From Paenibacillus chibensis (GTDB lineage Bacteria; Bacillota; Bacilli; Paenibacillales; Paenibacillaceae): DNA of 60,114 bases. The translations under genes were made by a program, and so were the position numbers. A model generated the notes under the pieces. The model was not told the origin of the DNA. It did no database searches and was given only the letters and a program-made list of their open reading frames with translations. The stretch lies in the NCBI RefSeq assembly GCF_004001045.1, contig NZ_BIMK01000042.1:1-60114 (forward strand), in the 5' to 3' direction. Below are positions 27,147 to 36,638 of the stretch, piece after piece (positions within the stretch are counted from its first letter, which is position 1; each line of letters starts with the position of its first letter).

Positions 27147-28097
27147 ATGCCTGTCATCGAGATTGAGCATTTGACGAAGGATTATGGTCATTAACGCGGG
27201 ATATTTGACGTTTCCTTTCGCATTGAAAAAGGGGAAGTGTATGGATTTTTAGGTCCGAACGGGGCCGGCAAAACAACGACCATTCGCCATATCATGGGCT
27301 TTTCCCGTCCGCAGCGGGGCAAAACCATCGTGAACGGAATGAACAGCTGGGAACGCGCGGCAGACATTCAAAAGGAACTGGGGTATTTACCGGGAAAAAT
27401 TGCTTTGCCGGAATCCCTGACCGGAACGCAATTCATCCAAATGATGGCAGAACTGCGCGGGATCACCGACATGTCGCATACCCAGGAATTGATTAAAAAA
27501 TTCGAGCTGGAACCAAGCGGAAGCTTGAAGCGGATGTCGCTCGGCATGAAGCGCAAGCTCGCCATCGTCACCGCATTCATGCATGATCCCGCCGTGCTGG
27601 TGTTGGATGAACCAACAAGCGGATTGGATCCGATCATGCAGAACTTATTTATTGAATTCATTAAGGAGCAGAAGGCAAAAGGTAAAACCATTTTGATCTC
27701 AAGCCATATTTTCTCCGAAATCGACGCGACCTGCGACAAAATATCCATCATCAAGGATGGCAAGCTGATCTCTTCGTTCGTAGCGGATGATTTGCGCCAT
27801 AGCGAACTCAAAACGTATGAGATCGAATTCAAAACAGAGGAAGCATTCCAGCGTTTTGACAAGGAAATCCAAGCTCAGGACCGGATTGAAGTGGTATCGT
27901 TGACACCACACAAGCATCAAACGGTACTTCGGTTTCGCGATGCAGATATCAATCGCTTCATCTCCTTCATTGCCGATTATGACGTGAAGTTCTTTTCGGA
28001 GATTAAATTTACGTTAGAGGATTATTTCATGAAGTTTTATGACCGTAACGAAACGCAAGCGGGAGGGGGCGAACCGAATGCCATTCATCGATATTAA
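27147..28097 (+). pseudogene. ABC transporter ATPase with in-frame TAA at codon 16
   Basis: A BcrA/CcmA-type drug-export ATPase. ATG 27147 opens 'MPVIEIEHLTKDYGH', then TAA (27192-27194) interrupts. The same frame continues 'RGIFDVSFRIEKGEVYGFLG' into Walker A 'GPNGAGKTTTIRH', signature 'LKRMSLGMKRKLAIV' and Walker B 'VLVLDEPTSGLDP'. The paralogue at 28078 has 'IDIKHLTKDFGEEQGVFDLN' at the same place, so the stop replaces a sense codon. If translated from a later start (GTG 27234 or ATG 27237), the protein would lack the first beta strands and A-loop aromatic residue. The 3' end overlaps the next gene by 20 bases. Confidence 0.8.
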
Positions 28098-28959
28098 ACA
28101 TTTGACCAAAGACTTTGGAGAAGAGCAGGGCGTATTCGATCTGAACCTATCCATTGAAAGAGGCGAGGTATTCGGATTCGTAGGAACGAATGGAGCCGGC
28201 AAAACGACGACCATCCGCCATATGATGGGTTTTTTGAAGCCCCAAAGCGGTAGCGTTGTAATTAACGGAAAAGATTGCTGGAACGATTCCGCGGAGATCA
28301 AAAAGTGGATCGGCTATATTCCAGGAGAAATTGCGTTCCCCGATGCTCCGACAGGGACGGCCTTTCTGAAAAGGCAAGCGGAGCTCCTGGGATTACAGGA
28401 TATGTCGTACGCGGAGAGCCTCATCCAAAAGCTGCAGCTTGATCCGACAGCCAACTTGAAAAGAATGTCCAAAGGGATGAAGCAGAAAACGGCGATCGTC
28501 GCTGCTTTGATGGCCGATCCCGACATTTTGATCCTGGATGAACCTACCACTGGTTTGGACCCGCTCATGCGTGCCGAGTTCGTAGACATTTTGATGGAAG
28601 AGAAAAAGAAAGGGAAAACGATCTTCATGTCGAGCCACATGTTCGAGGAAGTGGAGCATACATGCGACAAGGTAGCCTTGATCAAGGGAGGAAAGCTGGT
28701 CGCGATCAAGCCGACTGCCGAGATCAAGCATAACGAAAACAAGGTGTATAAAATCGAGTTCATTTCCCCTGAGGATTATCGGCGCTTTTTGTCCGAACGG
28801 TTTGATCTGGAGGAAACGCGTGAGAGCCGAAATCAAGTGCTGGTGCGGATTCACGACCGGGATATCAATGGATTATTCGGGACATTGAAAGGATATCCGA
28901 TCAAATTCATTTCAGAAATAAAGTTTACTCTGGCAGACTATTTCAAGGGATTACTATAA
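28078..28959 (+). CDS. ABC transporter ATP-binding protein (BcrA-like)
   Basis: A 293-residue ATPase of the ABC-2 exporter type, a close paralogue of the broken one upstream. Walker A is 'GTNGAGKTTTIRHMMG' (about residues 38-53), the signature 'NLKRMSKGMKQKTAIV', Walker B 'ILILDEPTTGLDP', and the H-loop 'MSSHMFEEVEHTCD'. A C-terminal ~70-residue extension (KIEFISPEDYRRFLSERF) is shared with the paralogue. It should work with the ABC-2 permease that follows, but that gene is truncated, so the complex may not form. Probable role: export of a peptide antibiotic or similar compound. Confidence 0.93.
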   Translation: MPFIDIKHLTKDFGEEQGVFDLNLSIERGEVFGFVGTNGAGKTTTIRHMMGFLKPQSGSVVINGKDCWNDSAEIKKWIGYIPGEIAFPDAPTGTAFLKRQAELLGLQDMSYAESLIQKLQLDPTANLKRMSKGMKQKTAIVAALMADPDILILDEPTTGLDPLMRAEFVDILMEEKKKGKTIFMSSHMFEEVEHTCDKVALIKGGKLVAIKPTAEIKHNENKVYKIEFISPEDYRRFLSERFDLEETRESRNQVLVRIHDRDINGLFGTLKGYPIKFISEIKFTLADYFKGLL

Positions 28960-28971
28960 GGAGGAAGCATC

Positions 28972-29276
28972 ATGCTAAGCAAACCGATTTTCAGACAAAC
29001 ACTGAAAGCAAATTTTAAATTGTGGTTGATCTTTACGGTCATTATGATGGTGTTCCACGTTGTCCTCATTGCCGTATTCGATCCTAGTACCTTATCGAGC
29101 ATGTCGGGCATGGTGAAGGACACACCGCTGGCGAACCTGCTTGGAGAGGCAACTTTCCTTGGCATGCTGGCCAAAACCTTTTACGGCATTCAGGGCGTAC
29201 TCCTGCCCGTGGTGTTCATCATCATGACCGCGAACAGCTTGATCGCATCCCAGGTGGATCGGGGTTCAATGGCGCG
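28972..29276 (+). pseudogene. ABC-2 permease, 3' end lost
   Basis: Only the first ~100 residues of an ABC-2-type permease remain, from 'MLSKPIFRQTLKANFKLWLI' to 'ASQVDRGSMA'. In intact relatives the phrase 'VDRGSMA' is followed by about 150-200 more residues with five helices. Here the coding sequence ends at once in foreign sequence that belongs to a sugar permease. The promoter-side half with GGAGG start is intact, so it is a deletion or recombination product rather than slow decay. Confidence 0.8.
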
Positions 29277-29693
29277 TTAATTATACCGGGCATGTTCGGA
29301 AATATTGCAACGATCTTCTTCTTCCGTCAATTTATGCAGGGTTCCATTCCGAATGATCTTATTGATGCGGCAAAAATAGACGGTTGCGGGTATTTTCGTA
29401 CGTTTTCGACCGTCGCTCTTCCCATCATTAAGCCCGCGATCGCAGCCCAGGCTGCGCTTGGTTTCATGGGGATATGGAACGACTTTCTGGGACCGCTTAT
29501 TTATCTGCATACGCCAGAACGGCAAACCATTCAGGTGTTGATCGCAAGCATGCAATCCAATTATATCTCCACCTCCAATTATCCGTCACTCATGGCTGCT
29601 TCGATTATTGCACTTGTACCGGTCGTTATCGTCTTTTTCTTTGCCCAACGTTACTTCATTGAATCTCTTGCCATCACGGGCATCAAAGGCTAA
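29274..29693 (+). pseudogene. Carbohydrate ABC permease, 5' end lost
   Basis: The last ~139 residues of an LplC/MalG-type permease. The frame enters at the fusion point with 'ALIIPGMFGNIATIFFFRQF', has the EAA loop 'LIDAAKIDGCGYFRTFSTVA', and ends '...LAITGIKG'. About half of the protein, including the first helices, is missing. It directly precedes the GH43 gene at 29697 with only 3 bases between. A complete importer operon (binding protein, two permeases, GH43) therefore probably stood here before the deletion. Confidence 0.8.
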
Positions 29694-29696
29694 CCT

Positions 29697-32138
29697 ATGA
29701 AGCAAAATCGCAAAACATGGAGACACGCAGGGATTGCGCTGGTAGCGGCCGGCGTTGTGGTGGCAGCAACAGTCTTTGCTTTAAGAGATAAGAACGGAAA
29801 CGAGCAGACATCCGGAGGAGAGATTGCAATGAAACAAACCTACCAAAATCCGATGAAACTGGATCAGGTATGGGAGGACTATGGGATAGGCGATCCCTTT
29901 GTACTGAGATTCAACGGGAAGTATTATCTGTACTGCAGTACGAAGGATAGGCGGGTTGGAATTAAGTCGTGGAGCTCGGAGGATCTTATCCACTGGCAAT
30001 ATGAGGGGCTGGTAACGGAAGATCCACTGACGGAAGGAGCCTATGCACCGGAGGTCGTTTACTGGAACGGATCCTTTTATATGTACACTTCTCCCGCCGG
30101 CAATGGGCATTATGTCCTGAGAAGCGATAATCCGACGGGGCCGTTTAAAGTGCAAACCGACAATTTGGGATTAAGCATCGACGGATCCGTGTTTATTGAT
30201 GACGATGCGAAATGGTATTTTACGAACGCTGCATCCGGCGGTATCATGGCAAGCCTCATGGAGGATCCTTACACCATCGGTCCTGGAGACAAGCTGAATA
30301 CGTCATTAGGACATTGGACTGAGGGGTCCATGATTCTTAAGCGTCAGGGCCGTTATTTTATAACCTATACAGGCAACCATGTCTTCAGTCGCGGATACCG
30401 CGTCAATTATGCGGTTGCTCACGACTCGCCAAACGGAATCTATACGATACCGGAAAATAACCCGATCCTCATATCGACGAAAGAGGACTTTAACGGCTTA
30501 GGGCACAGTTCAACCGTGATGGGACCGGATATGGACTCCTATTATATCGTGTATCACAATCTGATCGGCAGATCGGCTGAAGGCCCGCCGGTTCGGATGA
30601 TGAATATAGATCGGCTGCTTTTTAATGGAGATAAGATGTCCGTTGCCGGCCCGACGTATGGAATGCCAGTACAAGCGCCCGAACGTCCTGCTTTTTATGA
30701 CTATGTAGCGGGGGTGCCACGTGAAGACCATTGGGAACATCAAGAAACGCAGCAAAATAAAGAGACATGGATATCCAAAGCTAGCACTGGAAGCAAATTT
30801 ACAACTGAGTTTAATGCGGTAATCTCCGACCGGGAGGATCAGACGACTTCGGGTCCTCGCACGTTTGAGGCGCTGTTTTCTTATCATGGTACAGATCAAT
30901 TCCGCGGTATTCGGGTGGATATGGAAACAAAAACGTTATCTTTATTTGAAGCGGACCAAGGAAAAGAACGGGTCGTCCACACCGGGGATTTGCCAAAAGG
31001 AATGGATCTGACCAAGCATCATACCCTGCGGGTAGAATCGGATCAAGCGGGGACATGGGTTTATTGGGATGGACTGCTTCTGCTGAGCGACGAGCAAATG
31101 AAAGGGGAAGCCGGTGCAATCGGTTACCGCTGGTCAACGGCTCTGAAACCGACTTTGAGCTACACGGCCTTTTCGAACGAAGCGAGAGGCAGCAGTGACC
31201 ATAAGGTTCTTCACCCGCTTCCGGGAACGATGGAGGCCATTCACGGTATTCCGGGCGAGGATGAGGGGCAGGCATTTTCCATGAATGATGAGAATACACC
31301 GGATGGAAGCTACTCGGTAACCCTCACAAAGAATGACTCGGAACTGTCCTTTCCTGTTTATGTCAAGGAAGAAGGCACTTACCTGATCTCGGCTATGGTG
31401 GCAAAAGATAGCGCGGGAGGCAAGATGTCGGTTCATGCAGGAGGAAAGGGCACAGAGATCAAGTTAAAGGCAGAAGATTTCTCGAATGAGTCGGAGTGGT
31501 CGAAGATTCCGTTGGCATCATTCCATCTCGGCGAAGGGCCCCAATGGATATCCTTGTCAAAAGAAAAGGGAGAAGTGTCCATCCGGTACATCGAAGTGAG
31601 CAAAACAGTCCCTGCACCATCCCGGCAAACCGTCGAATTCACGGCTCAATTCGGAAATTGGGATTTGAGTGGGGAACAAATAACGCTTCTTTCACAAGAT
31701 CGGGAAGGCAAGCTGTTCGGCGGAGATCCGGGCTGGAGCGATTATGAAGTGAATTTTCAAATGACTCATACGGAAGAGGCGCCGTCGAAAGCAGCTCTCC
31801 TGCTTAGAACATCCAATGAATCCGATTTCAAAGATCAGGTAGCGGATTCGTTTATGGGTTATGAACTCTCCTTCAATAACGGGTTTGTGAGACTGAACAG
31901 GATCGATTACGAGGTAAACGAAGAGGTGGCATCGGAGCTCCTGGAGCTTGAAAATAACAAGGCCCTAAACATCCGGGTACAGCTTGAAGGCGCTGTCATC
32001 AGCGTATTTATCGGTGACTCGAAAAAACCGTTGTTAACCTGGACCGATCCCAATGCTTTCCTGACAGGACGTGTTGGATTGCGCACGGCATCGAAAGGCT
32101 GGTTGTTCTCGCCGATTACGGTCTCACCCATCAAATAG
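29697..32138 (+). CDS. GH43 family glycoside hydrolase, multidomain
   Basis: An 813-residue glycosidase. Residues ~12-30 are a membrane segment. The five-bladed GH43 propeller follows, with the acid triad Asp66 (GIGDPFV), Asp162 (SIDGS) and Glu209 (WTEGSM), plus His in 'GLGHSSTV'. Two beta-sandwich modules follow: a concanavalin-like one (ETWISKASTGSKFTTEFNAV) and a C-terminal one (QFGNWDLSGEQITLLSQDRE). The likely action is on arabinan or xylan side chains. ATG 29829 inside the gene has GGAGGAG eight bases upstream and opens the catalytic domain directly, so an anchored and a soluble form could both be made. No intact importer remains upstream. Confidence 0.9.
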   Translation: MKQNRKTWRHAGIALVAAGVVVAATVFALRDKNGNEQTSGGEIAMKQTYQNPMKLDQVWEDYGIGDPFVLRFNGKYYLYCSTKDRRVGIKSWSSEDLIHWQYEGLVTEDPLTEGAYAPEVVYWNGSFYMYTSPAGNGHYVLRSDNPTGPFKVQTDNLGLSIDGSVFIDDDAKWYFTNAASGGIMASLMEDPYTIGPGDKLNTSLGHWTEGSMILKRQGRYFITYTGNHVFSRGYRVNYAVAHDSPNGIYTIPENNPILISTKEDFNGLGHSSTVMGPDMDSYYIVYHNLIGRSAEGPPVRMMNIDRLLFNGDKMSVAGPTYGMPVQAPERPAFYDYVAGVPREDHWEHQETQQNKETWISKASTGSKFTTEFNAVISDREDQTTSGPRTFEALFSYHGTDQFRGIRVDMETKTLSLFEADQGKERVVHTGDLPKGMDLTKHHTLRVESDQAGTWVYWDGLLLLSDEQMKGEAGAIGYRWSTALKPTLSYTAFSNEARGSSDHKVLHPLPGTMEAIHGIPGEDEGQAFSMNDENTPDGSYSVTLTKNDSELSFPVYVKEEGTYLISAMVAKDSAGGKMSVHAGGKGTEIKLKAEDFSNESEWSKIPLASFHLGEGPQWISLSKEKGEVSIRYIEVSKTVPAPSRQTVEFTAQFGNWDLSGEQITLLSQDREGKLFGGDPGWSDYEVNFQMTHTEEAPSKAALLLRTSNESDFKDQVADSFMGYELSFNNGFVRLNRIDYEVNEEVASELLELENNKALNIRVQLEGAVISVFIGDSKKPLLTWTDPNAFLTGRVGLRTASKGWLFSPITVSPIK

Positions 32139-32205
32139 ACGAAAAGTGATCAGAAGATCTGCTCGAGATCATCCGTGAATAAACATACCAAAAAGGAGGA
32201 GTAAC

Positions 32206-33174
32206 ATGTCGCAGCAAACTTTCCATAATCCGATGTTTGCCAGGGGGGCTGATCCTTGGGTTATACAGCATACGGATGGGTTCTATTATATGTCCGTTAC
32301 ATTGCGTGACCGCATTGATCTTTGGCGGAGCCGGACATTGACGGGCTTGGCTAATGCAAAGCCGACAACCATATGGATGCCGGAGCCGGATGACCCGTAT
32401 TCGTATCGTTTATGGGCGCCGGAGCTGCACTTTATTGATGGATGCTGGTACATCTATTATACTGCCGACGATGGCGCCGGCGATGATACACGAAAAGTAT
32501 GCGTCCTTCAACTAGCGGGTGATGACCCCATGCAGGATCCGTGGATCTTTAAGGGGGCCGTCAATACGGAATTTTCCGGCCTCGACGGAACGGTGTTGCA
32601 GCATCATGGTGAATGGTATTTCTTCTATGCCGGATATGGACGTTTCCCGGATTATGGTTCAGCGATTTATGCCGCACGTATGGTCAATCCATGGACCTTG
32701 ACCGGACCGAATATTCTGATTACGGCCCCCACAGAACCTTGGGAGAAGCAGGGCGGGATGGCAATTAATGAGGGGCCTGTGTTCTTGCGGCGCAACGGGC
32801 GGATATTTCTTATATTTTCCGCCAGCGCCACTTGGTCCGATGATTACTGTCTTGGGATGGCGACGATTCAGGATTCGGAAGATTTATTGGATGCCACGGC
32901 ATGGACGAAGCATGACGGTCCCGTATTCGCCAAAAATCCCGGACAGGGCGTATACGCACCTGGGCATAATAGCTTCACCGTTTCGACGGACGGCTCGGAA
33001 GATTGGATAGCCTATCACGCCTATTCCTATTCCGAGTCCGAACAGGACCGTTCATCCGGAACACCGCGAAGCATGCGGATTCAGAGGTTTGGATGGAAGG
33101 AGGATGGAACGCCGGATTTTGGAGTTCCCCTTTCTACTGAAGTTCCTATTCCTTTGCCTGCTGGAGAGGAGTAG
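32206..33174 (+). CDS. GH43 family glycoside hydrolase, single domain
   Basis: A 322-residue cytoplasmic GH43 enzyme made of the beta-propeller only. The catalytic residues appear as Asp16 (ARGADPWV), Asp127 (SGLDGTV) and Glu189 (INEGPVF). The His near 'APGHNSF' completes the calcium/active-site region. The start has AAGGAGGAG seven bases upstream. It lies 67 bp after the large GH43 gene and before a strong terminator, so the two form an operon. Likely an alpha-L-arabinofuranosidase or beta-xylosidase on imported oligosaccharides. Confidence 0.92.
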   Translation: MSQQTFHNPMFARGADPWVIQHTDGFYYMSVTLRDRIDLWRSRTLTGLANAKPTTIWMPEPDDPYSYRLWAPELHFIDGCWYIYYTADDGAGDDTRKVCVLQLAGDDPMQDPWIFKGAVNTEFSGLDGTVLQHHGEWYFFYAGYGRFPDYGSAIYAARMVNPWTLTGPNILITAPTEPWEKQGGMAINEGPVFLRRNGRIFLIFSASATWSDDYCLGMATIQDSEDLLDATAWTKHDGPVFAKNPGQGVYAPGHNSFTVSTDGSEDWIAYHAYSYSESEQDRSSGTPRSMRIQRFGWKEDGTPDFGVPLSTEVPIPLPAGEE

Positions 33175-33186
33175 GGCCATTGTGTG

Positions 33187-33220
33187 CCCGGGCAAGCCAA
33201 AAGCTTGTCCGGGTTTTCTT
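33187..33220 (+). terminator. Terminator of the GH43 operon
   Basis: CCCGGGCAAGC and GCTTGTCCGGG (one G-U pair) around CAAAA, then TTTTCTTGTTTTTT. Confidence 0.88.
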
Positions 33221-33325
33221 GTTTTTTAGGTTCCATCTCTTTATGGGTAATCATTATCATGAGTGGTGGATGCCGGTTTGCTGATCATATAGTATATAGA
33301 CCCTTGTTCGAAAGGAGCGATCCTA

Positions 33326-33946
33326 TTGAAAAGTAGATATTATAATTGGATAAAAGCACCAATTGTTGTTATGGTTATTATTCTTACCGCTTGTACAAGC
33401 GAAACCGATCCTTCCGCTACCCCAGAAGCTGAAACGGTTTCGCATCCTTCATCCGAGCAGAAGCCATCCGTAGAAACAACTCGCCCAGAAACCAAGAGCT
33501 TTGAAATGATGACGGCTGAGGGAAATCAGTCATTGCAGGCGGTTCTACAGCAGGGTAAAGGATTTTCTTTGTATGTATTTGAGAAATTTGTATTGGATGC
33601 AGATGCGAGCCGCTTATCGTTAAGCAGCAATCCGGATTACTATGTAGACATTGAACCGTTGCCTTCCGATTATGATTTGGCAAAGCTTAAAGCTGCGGGC
33701 AAGGAAGAATTGAGTCGAGTAGGTGAGGTGTCTGATTATAGCGGCGAATTGGTTGAACATCCTCTGGGTTCCGCGAAACTCTATCTCCAAGTTTCCGGAG
33801 AAAAAGGAATCAGCGATTATCTGGTGTGGACATCAGAAGCAGGAGATGCATTTCTGTTCCGCCTCCATAATCCGAAAGGGGATGAGGCTTCCGCTTTCGC
33901 CGGACCGGTTCTTGTTTCCCTATCTACCGTACAACGCAATACGTAG
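33326..33946 (+). CDS. Lipoprotein of unknown function
   Basis: A 206-residue secreted lipoprotein. The TTG start has GAAAGGAG eight bases upstream, the signal peptide is very hydrophobic, and the lipobox ILTAC gives lipidated Cys23. A Ser/Thr/Pro/Glu-rich linker (to about residue 55) leads to a globular domain of ~150 residues with no motif I recognise (KSFEMMTAEGNQSLQAVLQQ, 'VEHPLGSAKLYLQVSGEKGI'). It is a single gene between the GH43 operon and the broken regulators. Confidence 0.75.
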   Translation: MKSRYYNWIKAPIVVMVIILTACTSETDPSATPEAETVSHPSSEQKPSVETTRPETKSFEMMTAEGNQSLQAVLQQGKGFSLYVFEKFVLDADASRLSLSSNPDYYVDIEPLPSDYDLAKLKAAGKEELSRVGEVSDYSGELVEHPLGSAKLYLQVSGEKGISDYLVWTSEAGDAFLFRLHNPKGDEASAFAGPVLVSLSTVQRNT

Positions 33947-34163
33947 CTTAAAAGCCATTGCAACTGCACCGATGGATCCTGTTTGTTGTATGGTGGGGAT
34001 GGAAGCAGGCTGGAGGTCGACCAGTAAGTTCTGGTGTCCTCCTAATATAACCGGGTAGGATACCCAAATCAAAAATCTCATAAATCCATCGTATTATTGC
34101 TCCTTTCAATATGAAACCATATATTTAGAGTGTAAATATTGAAAGTTAAAGGAGGAGAGTAAG

Positions 34164-34218
34164 ATGGAAATACGCCAGCTGAATACGTTCCGCACGGTTG
34201 CGTCCACTTTAAATTATT
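34164..34218 (+). pseudogene. LysR-type regulator, N-terminal remnant
   Basis: ATG 34164, behind a perfect AAAGGAGGAGAG, opens 'MEIRQLNTFRTVASTLNYFS'. This is the standard first stretch of LysR-type regulators ('...LNYFSRAA...' in intact ones). Homology stops after 18-20 residues, just where the stop codon of the minus-strand AraC-type gene begins (34219). The frame then runs meaninglessly to about 34281. The regulator was cut by a deletion or insertion. Confidence 0.7.
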
Positions 34219-35112
34219 TCAGTCATGTCTTTTCCTCGTTTGGGAGGGCGTCATCCCCATATACTTTTTATAGATCCTCGTAAAATAATTCGGATTCTCA
34301 CAGCCCACAAGGGCCGCGATCTCGGTAATCGAATCATTGCTTTCCATGAGGAGACGTTTGGCCTCTTTCATCCGGGACATATTGACATAATCGACAAAGG
34401 TTCGGCCGGTCAGGCGTTTGAACATCTTGCAGAAGTAATAGGGATTCAGGCTTACCTCCTTGGCTGCCTGTTCAACGGTCACTTTATCCGCACAGTTGGA
34501 TTCCATTCGCCGGATCAATTGCTTAAAGCGCTCCCGGTTGGGAAAATAAGCTGTTCCACCTTGTTCCGCAAACTGCCGCGGCATAAAGCTGCGCGACATC
34601 AACGTGAGGAAAAGGTGAAGCTTGGATTTGACCACGAGCTGGTAAGCTGGGGCTTTTACGGATAATTCCTGAATAATCTCATCCAAAAGAACGTAATAAG
34701 GTTTGCAGGTATCGTCCTGGTCCGCCGGCTTGACGGGAAGATGAAATCTGCCCTCCAAATAAGGAGCGACATACTGCGTGTGAACCGAATCCGACAACCA
34801 TTCGTTAAACAGCGAAGCATTGAGCACAATACAATCATAATTTACATCCCCGTCAACGAGTGAATAACCGACATGGAGACTGCCGGCAGGAATGAGGATG
34901 ATATCGCCTTGCTGAACGACATAGGGTCGGCTGTCGATGTGGAAAACAGCACTGCCGGTTTGCATCACGAGAAATTCAAAATGCTCATGCCAGTGCAAAT
35001 ACAGGATACAATCCCCTGCTTTTGCGGAAGCACAACGATTCTGAAAAAGCTGAAACGGATATTCTGCAAGCTCAAGAACCGTGTCCTCCCACAGCTCCTT
35101 TGGATAGGTCAT
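34219..35112 (-). CDS. AraC family regulator with cupin domain
   Basis: A 297-residue regulator. The N-terminal ~150 residues are a sugar-binding cupin ('LYLHWHEHFEFLVMQTGSAV', 'YVVQQGDIILIPAGSLHVGY'). The C-terminal ~100 residues are the double helix-turn-helix of AraC/XylS proteins: 'TVEQAAKEVSLNPYYFCKMF' and 'SITEIAALVGCENPNYFTRI', ending 'YMGMTPSQTRKRHD'. The ATG is preceded by GGGGGAG. It is divergent from the isomerase gene at 35237, which it probably activates. Its 3' end abuts the truncated LysR-type gene. Confidence 0.92.
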   Translation of the reverse strand: MTYPKELWEDTVLELAEYPFQLFQNRCASAKAGDCILYLHWHEHFEFLVMQTGSAVFHIDSRPYVVQQGDIILIPAGSLHVGYSLVDGDVNYDCIVLNASLFNEWLSDSVHTQYVAPYLEGRFHLPVKPADQDDTCKPYYVLLDEIIQELSVKAPAYQLVVKSKLHLFLTLMSRSFMPRQFAEQGGTAYFPNRERFKQLIRRMESNCADKVTVEQAAKEVSLNPYYFCKMFKRLTGRTFVDYVNMSRMKEAKRLLMESNDSITEIAALVGCENPNYFTRIYKKYMGMTPSQTRKRHD

Positions 35113-35236
35113 AACATACTCCCCCTACAAAATCGGACTATTATTACACAAGATTGAGTAGAGAAAACGGGAAACATGCCCGTTATAATGGTGGTGTTAC
35201 GAATACTATAAGCCAATATAGGAGTGATAAACAAGA

Positions 35237-36124
35237 TTGGAGCATACATTGCGCATTGGGACGCTGGTGGGTGGACATGATGCTGTAAAGATCATTCCAC
35301 AGATCGTAAAGCATGGTTTTGAATCCTTTAATCTCACGTTCTGGTAATCCTCAGGCGAGACAGACTTGGGTGAAATGGCCCGAAAAGTGCGTGAGCTTGC
35401 AGACAAGCATGATGTTGTGATATCCGCAATCAGTGTGTTCGGCAACCCGCTGACAGGTGAGGGGGATAATGCTGATACCCTTGCCACTTGGGAGCGCCTT
35501 ATCGATCATGCCCGCCTGTTCGGGACGAATCTTGTATCCGGTTTCACAGGAAGACTGCCAGGCCGCCCGATCGACGAGTCGATCCCCAAATTTAAAGAGG
35601 TTTTCGGTGAATTAACGAAGCGCGCGGCGGATAAGGGAGTCCGGATCGCTTTTGAAAATTGTGATATGGGCGGTACTTGGGAGACGGGGGATTGGAATAT
35701 TGCGAATAGCCCGGCAGCCTGGGAGCTGATGTTTAATGCCGTTCCTGAGGATAACATCGGTCTCGAATGGGAGCCATGTCACCAAATGGTCAGCTTAATC
35801 GACCCGATCCCGCAGCTTCGCAAATGGGTGTCCAAGGTGTTTCATGTACATGGCAAGGATGCCACGATTGCCTGGGACATGATAAAAGAACATGGGATTC
35901 ACGGAAACCAGCCTTATGTGTGGCACCGGACACCCGGCTTTGGCGACACCAATTGGACGGATATTATCACTATCCTAAGGCAGCATGGGTATCAGGGAAC
36001 GATTGATATCGAAGGCTGGCATGATCCGGTTTACAGAGGTGAGCTTGAAATGACGGGACAGGTACATGCGCTAAATTATTTAAAACGCTGCCGGGGCGGT
36101 GATTTTGTCCCGAATCCGGTTTGA
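35237..36124 (+). pseudogene. Sugar phosphate isomerase/epimerase with in-frame TAA
   Basis: An AP-endonuclease-2-like TIM-barrel isomerase. TTG 35237 begins 'EHTLRIGTLVGGHDAVKIIP' and the frame runs to 'GFESFNLTFW', where TAA (35345-35347) interrupts at codon 37. The frame resumes 'SSGETDLGEMARKVRELADK' and continues intact to the natural stop with 'RIAFENCDMGGTW', 'GLEWEPCHQM' and 'VFHVHGKDA', which carry the metal ligands. Relatives commonly have a Gln after 'LTFW', so CAA to TAA is the simplest cause. A start at TTG 35366 would give a barrel lacking its first strands. Confidence 0.8.
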
Positions 36125-36153
36125 ATGACAGGGCTGGAGAGGGGGCTGAAGTA

Positions 36154-36633
36154 ATGGCAGTACAACACCGGATCATTGTAGCTGGCTGTGGAGGCATGGC
36201 CAATACATGGATTGATTATGCCATGGGCAGGGAAGATGCAGAAATCGTTGGACTGGTTGACCTTAAGGAAGAGTTTGCCGCAGCCATGGCGGAACGAAAA
36301 GGCCTATCCTGTCCGATATTCACGGATATTCAGCAGGCTGTCACGGCTACCCAAGCGAACCTGGTTTTTGATGTGACGATACCGTCGAGCCATCACAAGG
36401 TCAGCACAACTGCGCTTGAACTGGGGTGCCATGTTTTTTCCGAAAAACCTCTGGCAGAATCGATGCTGGACTGCAAAGATATTGTTCATCAAGCAGAGCA
36501 AAACCGGAAGACACATGCCGTGATGCAGAATCGTCGTTATGATCCGCGCATTCGCGCATACCGCCATCTGATCGCGGAGGGGACGATTGGACGACCAGGA
36601 TTCATTAGTGCGGACTTTTTTATTGGTGCCCAC
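36154..36633 (+). pseudogene. Gfo/Idh/MocA oxidoreductase, 3' part lost
   Basis: The N-terminal 160 residues of a sugar dehydrogenase-like protein: 'HRIIVAGCGGMANTWIDYAM' (Rossmann), 'HVFSEKPLAESMLDCKDIVH' (EKP motif), up to 'RPGFISADFFIGAH'. Relatives go on with about 200 more residues. Here the homology breaks at about 36633 and the following DNA is the conjugative-element side. It follows the isomerase gene closely, so the two were one sugar catabolic operon. The break marks the left limit of the foreign DNA in this window. Confidence 0.82.
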
Positions 36634-36638
36634 TTGTT

